Shown here piece after piece: positions 6,033 to 9,041 of a stretch of DNA of 9,041 nt (position 1 is its first letter; every line of letters begins with the position of its first letter). Source of the DNA: Moraxellaceae bacterium (lineage in GTDB: Bacteria; Pseudomonadota; Gammaproteobacteria; Pseudomonadales; Moraxellaceae). The translations under genes and the position numbers were made by a program. The notes beneath the pieces are model-generated. The model saw nothing but the letters and a program-made list of their open reading frames with translations. It searched no databases and was not told the origin of the DNA. Location of the stretch: contig JAUXNL010000129.1 of NCBI GenBank assembly GCA_030684415.1, forward strand, positions 1 to 9,041, given 5' to 3'.

Positions 6033-6662
6033 TCAGGACTCAGGCTCATCACCTCCTACGGCAACCCGTCGCACCATCCAGAGGGCGTAGCGGCTGATGT
6101 CCTCCACATCCGCCGGTGTCAGCAGCAGGCCATCATTATGCATCCGGCAAAGTCCGTGCAACGTCGCCCAAACGACCTGCGCCAGGCGTAGAGGATTGAT
6201 GTCGCGCGTCATGCCACCTTGCGCTTGTGCACCAATCACCATTTCCGCATAGCGACGAAAAGAGGCTCGCGCCGTCTGCTCAAACGCGGTTGTCGTGCCC
6301 CCCTTCCACGTGGTGCGACCAAACATGAGCTCATAAAGCTCCGGGTTGGCCACCGCAAACCCCACATAAAGCCTGACAAAGCGCTCGAGCTCCGCCGCGG
6401 GGTTGCCCTTGTTTCCATCCCCCAGTAACTGTGCGTCAAACCGTCGGATGCCCTCTTCTCCCATTGCACAAAGCAACGCCTGTTTGTCGCGGAAATGGTG
6501 GTAAAGCGCCGCCGGGCTGACCCCGAGCTGCTCGGCAAGCCGGCGTAAGCTGAGTTGCTCCAACCCCTTCTCGCGCACCATGAGGATGGCGGCTTCGACC
6601 AGTTGCTGGCGTAGATCACCATGGTGATAGCTGCTTTTTTCTCCGTCCTGCCGTGTTGACAT
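6033..6662 (-). CDS. TetR/AcrR family transcriptional regulator
   Basis: A 209-residue DNA-binding repressor-type protein. The N-terminus has YHHGDLRQQLVEAA, then the helix-turn-helix at about residues 37-58 (LSLRRLAEQLGVSPAALYHHF) followed by the usual DKQALLCAM. The C-terminal ligand/dimer domain contains WATLHGLCRM near residue 170, the W-x3-HG signature of the WHG-type TetR C-terminal domain. The start at 6662 is chosen because it gives a normal-length protein; the frame stays open to 7100 only because no stop occurs inside the opposing fadH. The ribosome binding site is weak (CAGGG). The gene is divergent from fadH, with a 15-bp palindrome in the 96-bp gap. It therefore probably represses itself and fadH, with an acyl-CoA or fatty acid as a plausible but unproven ligand. 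Confidence 0.92.
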   Translation of the reverse strand: MSTRQDGEKSSYHHGDLRQQLVEAAILMVREKGLEQLSLRRLAEQLGVSPAALYHHFRDKQALLCAMGEEGIRRFDAQLLGDGNKGNPAAELERFVRLYVGFAVANPELYELMFGRTTWKGGTTTAFEQTARASFRRYAEMVIGAQAQGGMTRDINPLRLAQVVWATLHGLCRMHNDGLLLTPADVEDISRYALWMVRRVAVGGDEPES

Positions 6663-6680
6663 TGTCAGCGCCCTGCGTAT

Positions 6681-6695
6681 CTTAACGTCGTTAAG
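6681..6695. promoter_or_regulatory. Probable TetR operator between the regulator and fadH
   Basis: CTTAACGTCGTTAAG is a perfect palindrome with 6-bp arms around a 3-bp centre. It lies 19 bases before the regulator start and 64 bases before fadH. On the minus strand a -10-like TAAGAT (6684-6679) overlaps it, so binding would block the regulator's own promoter. No clear -35/-10 pair was found for fadH, but any fadH promoter in this short gap would be close to the site. Confidence 0.65.
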
Positions 6696-6758
6696 TTTAG
6701 CCCTGCCCACCCGCCTCCGCCAGTGGGCTGGCACCCAAGGCAATCCCAGGAGTCCGTC

Positions 6759-8792
6759 ATGACCGCTCGCCCTTTTCCTCACATGCTGAAGCCATTGGAT
6801 CTTGGTTTCACGACCCTGAAAAACCGCATCGTGATGGGCTCCATGCACACAGGGCTGGAAGACCGCTTCTTTCACTACGGCAAGCTGGCTGAATACTTTG
6901 CGGAGCGTGCAAGGGGCGGTACGGGCCTGATCATCACTGGCGGTATCTCGCCAAACCGCCAAGGTTGGCTGCTGCCATTCGGCGGCACCATGAATACCTG
7001 GGGAGATGTCGTCAACCATCGCCGTGTCACCAGTGCCGTGCACAAGGCCGATGGCAAGATCCTGATGCAAATCCTGCATGCCGGCCGCTACGGGTATCAC
7101 CCGTTCGTTGTCTCGGCATCGGCCTGGAAATCCCCGATATCGCTATTCAAGCCACGGGCCATGAAGGAAAGCGAAATTCTTTCCACCATCAAGGATTACG
7201 GGCGCTGCGCCAAACTTTCAAAAATGGCGGGCTACGATGGCGTAGAAATCATGGGCAGCGAAGGCTATCTGCTCAACCAGTTCATCTGCAGTCGCACCAA
7301 TCATCGTCAGGACAAATGGGGCGGACCCGTGGAAAACCGCATGCGTCTGCCGGTGGAGATCGTGAAAGAAGTACGGCGCCAGGTCGGCGAGAAATACATC
7401 ATCGCTTATCGACTGTCGCTGATTGATCTCGTGGAAGGCGGCAACACCTGGGATGAAATCGTCCTCATCGCGAAAGCGCTGGAAAAAGCCGGCATTACAC
7501 TGCTCAACACCGGTATCGGCTGGCATGAGGCACGCGTTCCCACCATCGTGACCTCGGTACCACGTGCAGCGTTCCGTGAAGTCACGCGGCGCATGAAGAA
7601 GGAACTCTCGATTCCCGTCATGGCGTCGAACCGCATCAACACGCCAGAAGATGCGGATGACATTGTGGCCAGTGGTGATGCCGACCTGATTTCCATGGCG
7701 CGCCCTTTGCTGGCCGATCCGCACTTCGTGAATAAAGCCGCTGCCGGCAAGCCGGATGCCATCAACACCTGTATTGCCTGCAACCAGGGTTGCCTCGATC
7801 ACACGTTTGCCTACAAGCGGGCGACCTGTCTGGTCAATCCGCAGGCGGGTTACGAAACCGAGCTGGTTTACATCAAGACGGCGCGTCCGAAAAAAATCGC
7901 CGTGGTGGGTGCCGGCATGGCAGGCCTCGCCTGCGCGACGATTGCCGCCGAGCGCGGACATAACGTCACGCTTTTCGAAGCTGCCGATGATATCGGTGGT
8001 CAGTTCACGATGGCCATGAATGTGCCGGGCAAGGAAGAGTTTCGCGAAACCGTGCGTTATTTCCGTCATCAGGTCAGCGCAACAGGGGTGACACTGAAGC
8101 TGGGCCAGCAGGTACAAGCGGCTGAACTGGAAAAAGCCGGCTTTGATGAAGTTGTGATTGCCACTGGCGTTCAGCCTCGCACGCCGAAAATTCCCGGGAT
8201 TGGCCATCCGAAGGTATTGTCCTATCCGGACGTGTTGCGACACGGCCGCAAGGTTGGCCACAAAGTGGCCGTTATCGGAGCCGGGGGCATTGGTGTTGAT
8301 GTCAGTGAGTTCCTGTTGCAGGAGCACTCACCGCAACCACTGGCCGACTGGCTTGAGGAGTGGGGCGTTGATCTGTCCGTCAGTGAAGGTGGCGGTTTGC
8401 GGGCGCGCCGCCAGGATGCTCCGCTGCGTCATATCTGGCTTTTGCAGCGAAAAGCAGCCAAGAAAATGGGCCAAGGCCCGGGCAAAACCACAGGCTGGGT
8501 GCATCGCCTTGCGCTTCAGCACCATCAGGTAAAAATGCTGGGTGATGTGGAATATGTAAAGGTGGACGATCTCGGTCTGCATATCCGTGTTGACGGCGAG
8601 GACCAGATTCTTGATGTGGACAATGTGATTCTTTGCGCAGGACAGGAGTCTGTGCGTGATCTGCTGCCTGTCGATGCTGAAGGCAAAATTCGCGACAAAC
8701 GTTTCCACGTGATTGGCGGCGCTCGCTTTGCCGGTGAGGTTGATGCCAAGCGCGCCATTCGCGAGGGAGCCGAACTGGCAGCAAAGCTCTGA
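6759..8792 (+). CDS. fadH: NADPH-dependent 2,4-dienoyl-CoA reductase
   Basis: Reduces 2,4-dienoyl-CoA to 3-enoyl-CoA, so that unsaturated fatty acids with even-position double bonds can enter beta-oxidation. The product is 677 residues (E. coli 672). The N-terminal TIM barrel (old yellow enzyme type, FMN) spans about residues 1-330, with HAGRYGYHP, Tyr170 in GSEGYLLNQF and His256 in GIGWHEARVP; their 86-residue spacing equals that of catalytic Tyr166/His252 in E. coli. A 4Fe-4S ligand set follows at Cys338, Cys341, Cys345 and Cys357 (C-x2-C-x3-C-x11-C, same spacing as E. coli). The FAD Rossmann motif VVGAGMAGLACA begins near 382 and the NADPH motif VIGAGGIGVDVSEF near 505. The start at 6759 has AGGAG 6 bases upstream; a 12-codon upstream extension lacks a ribosome binding site. 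It is divergent from a TetR gene and has its own terminator. Confidence 0.95.
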   Translation: MTARPFPHMLKPLDLGFTTLKNRIVMGSMHTGLEDRFFHYGKLAEYFAERARGGTGLIITGGISPNRQGWLLPFGGTMNTWGDVVNHRRVTSAVHKADGKILMQILHAGRYGYHPFVVSASAWKSPISLFKPRAMKESEILSTIKDYGRCAKLSKMAGYDGVEIMGSEGYLLNQFICSRTNHRQDKWGGPVENRMRLPVEIVKEVRRQVGEKYIIAYRLSLIDLVEGGNTWDEIVLIAKALEKAGITLLNTGIGWHEARVPTIVTSVPRAAFREVTRRMKKELSIPVMASNRINTPEDADDIVASGDADLISMARPLLADPHFVNKAAAGKPDAINTCIACNQGCLDHTFAYKRATCLVNPQAGYETELVYIKTARPKKIAVVGAGMAGLACATIAAERGHNVTLFEAADDIGGQFTMAMNVPGKEEFRETVRYFRHQVSATGVTLKLGQQVQAAELEKAGFDEVVIATGVQPRTPKIPGIGHPKVLSYPDVLRHGRKVGHKVAVIGAGGIGVDVSEFLLQEHSPQPLADWLEEWGVDLSVSEGGGLRARRQDAPLRHIWLLQRKAAKKMGQGPGKTTGWVHRLALQHHQVKMLGDVEYVKVDDLGLHIRVDGEDQILDVDNVILCAGQESVRDLLPVDAEGKIRDKRFHVIGGARFAGEVDAKRAIREGAELAAKL

Positions 8793-8830
8793 TCCGCATG
8801 AGACATCCCGCCAGCCTGACCGGATATTGC

Positions 8831-8872
8831 TGTAAATAAAAATGGCCGCTTTCGCGGCCATTTTTATTTACA
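8831..8872. terminator. Bidirectional terminator shared by fadH and sucD
   Basis: A perfect 19-bp inverted repeat: TGTAAATAAAAATGGCCGC (8831-8849) and its exact complement (8854-8872) around a TTTC loop. A GC-rich core stem is flanked by A-rich and T-rich tracts on both sides, so the hairpin is followed by a U-rich run whichever strand is read. It lies 38 bases after the fadH stop and 16 bases after the sucD stop. Confidence 0.93.
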
Positions 8873-8888
8873 GAGACATCACCAAGCA

Positions 8889-9041
<153 letters not shown>

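Noticed and set aside
6663..7100. 146-codon N-terminal extension of the TetR regulator
   Set aside because: It overlaps fadH and the operator, and TetR proteins of this type begin near the YHHGDLR motif.
7218..8327. 369-codon open frame antisense to fadH
   Set aside because: It lies entirely within a well-supported fadH, has no recognisable motif and no ribosome binding site; it reflects the codon bias of the sense gene.

Overview
The window is a moderately GC-rich chromosomal segment from a Gram-negative proteobacterium, most likely a gammaproteobacterium. This is inferred from an E. coli-like HtpG, a SlyD with IF domain and His-rich tail, an E. coli-type FadH with exactly conserved cofactor and catalytic spacing, a SucD C-terminus, several Sec signal peptides and an outer-membrane-like protein ending in Phe. 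I cannot fix the genus. No phage, IS, CRISPR, tRNA or rRNA is visible. Most of the window is ordinary core genome.

Layout, left to right. (1) A small exported protein of unknown function (78-413, +) converges on htpG. (2) htpG (437-2341, -) has a strong ribosome binding site and a sigma32-type heat-shock promoter embedded in a 14-bp palindrome. (3) Divergent from htpG is a DUF3015 periplasmic protein (2528-3007, +), followed by an intrinsic terminator. Only 6 nt after the U-tract begins a 623-residue DUF4105/Lnb-like protein with a predicted beta-barrel-type C-terminus (3062-4933, +). (4) A structured intergenic region precedes slyD (5119-5601, +), which ends in a clean terminator. (5) A 431-bp stretch without a secure gene holds a weak TTG-initiated ORF and a second strong terminator; it may encode a small RNA or a short protein. 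(6) A TetR-family repressor (6033-6662, -) is divergent from fadH (6759-8792, +), with a perfect 6-3-6 palindrome between them. (7) A 19-bp perfect bidirectional terminator separates fadH from the 3' end of sucD (8889-9041, -), which runs off the window.

Functional themes are protein folding (HtpG, SlyD), envelope proteins of unknown role (the 111-residue protein, DUF3015, DUF4105), and fatty-acid/central carbon metabolism (FadH with its probable TetR regulator, SucD). The parts most worth following up are the DUF3015-DUF4105 pair with its odd terminator/start junction, the orphan transcript region at 5651-5981, and the TetR operator. I did not find convincing evidence of an undescribed multi-gene system.
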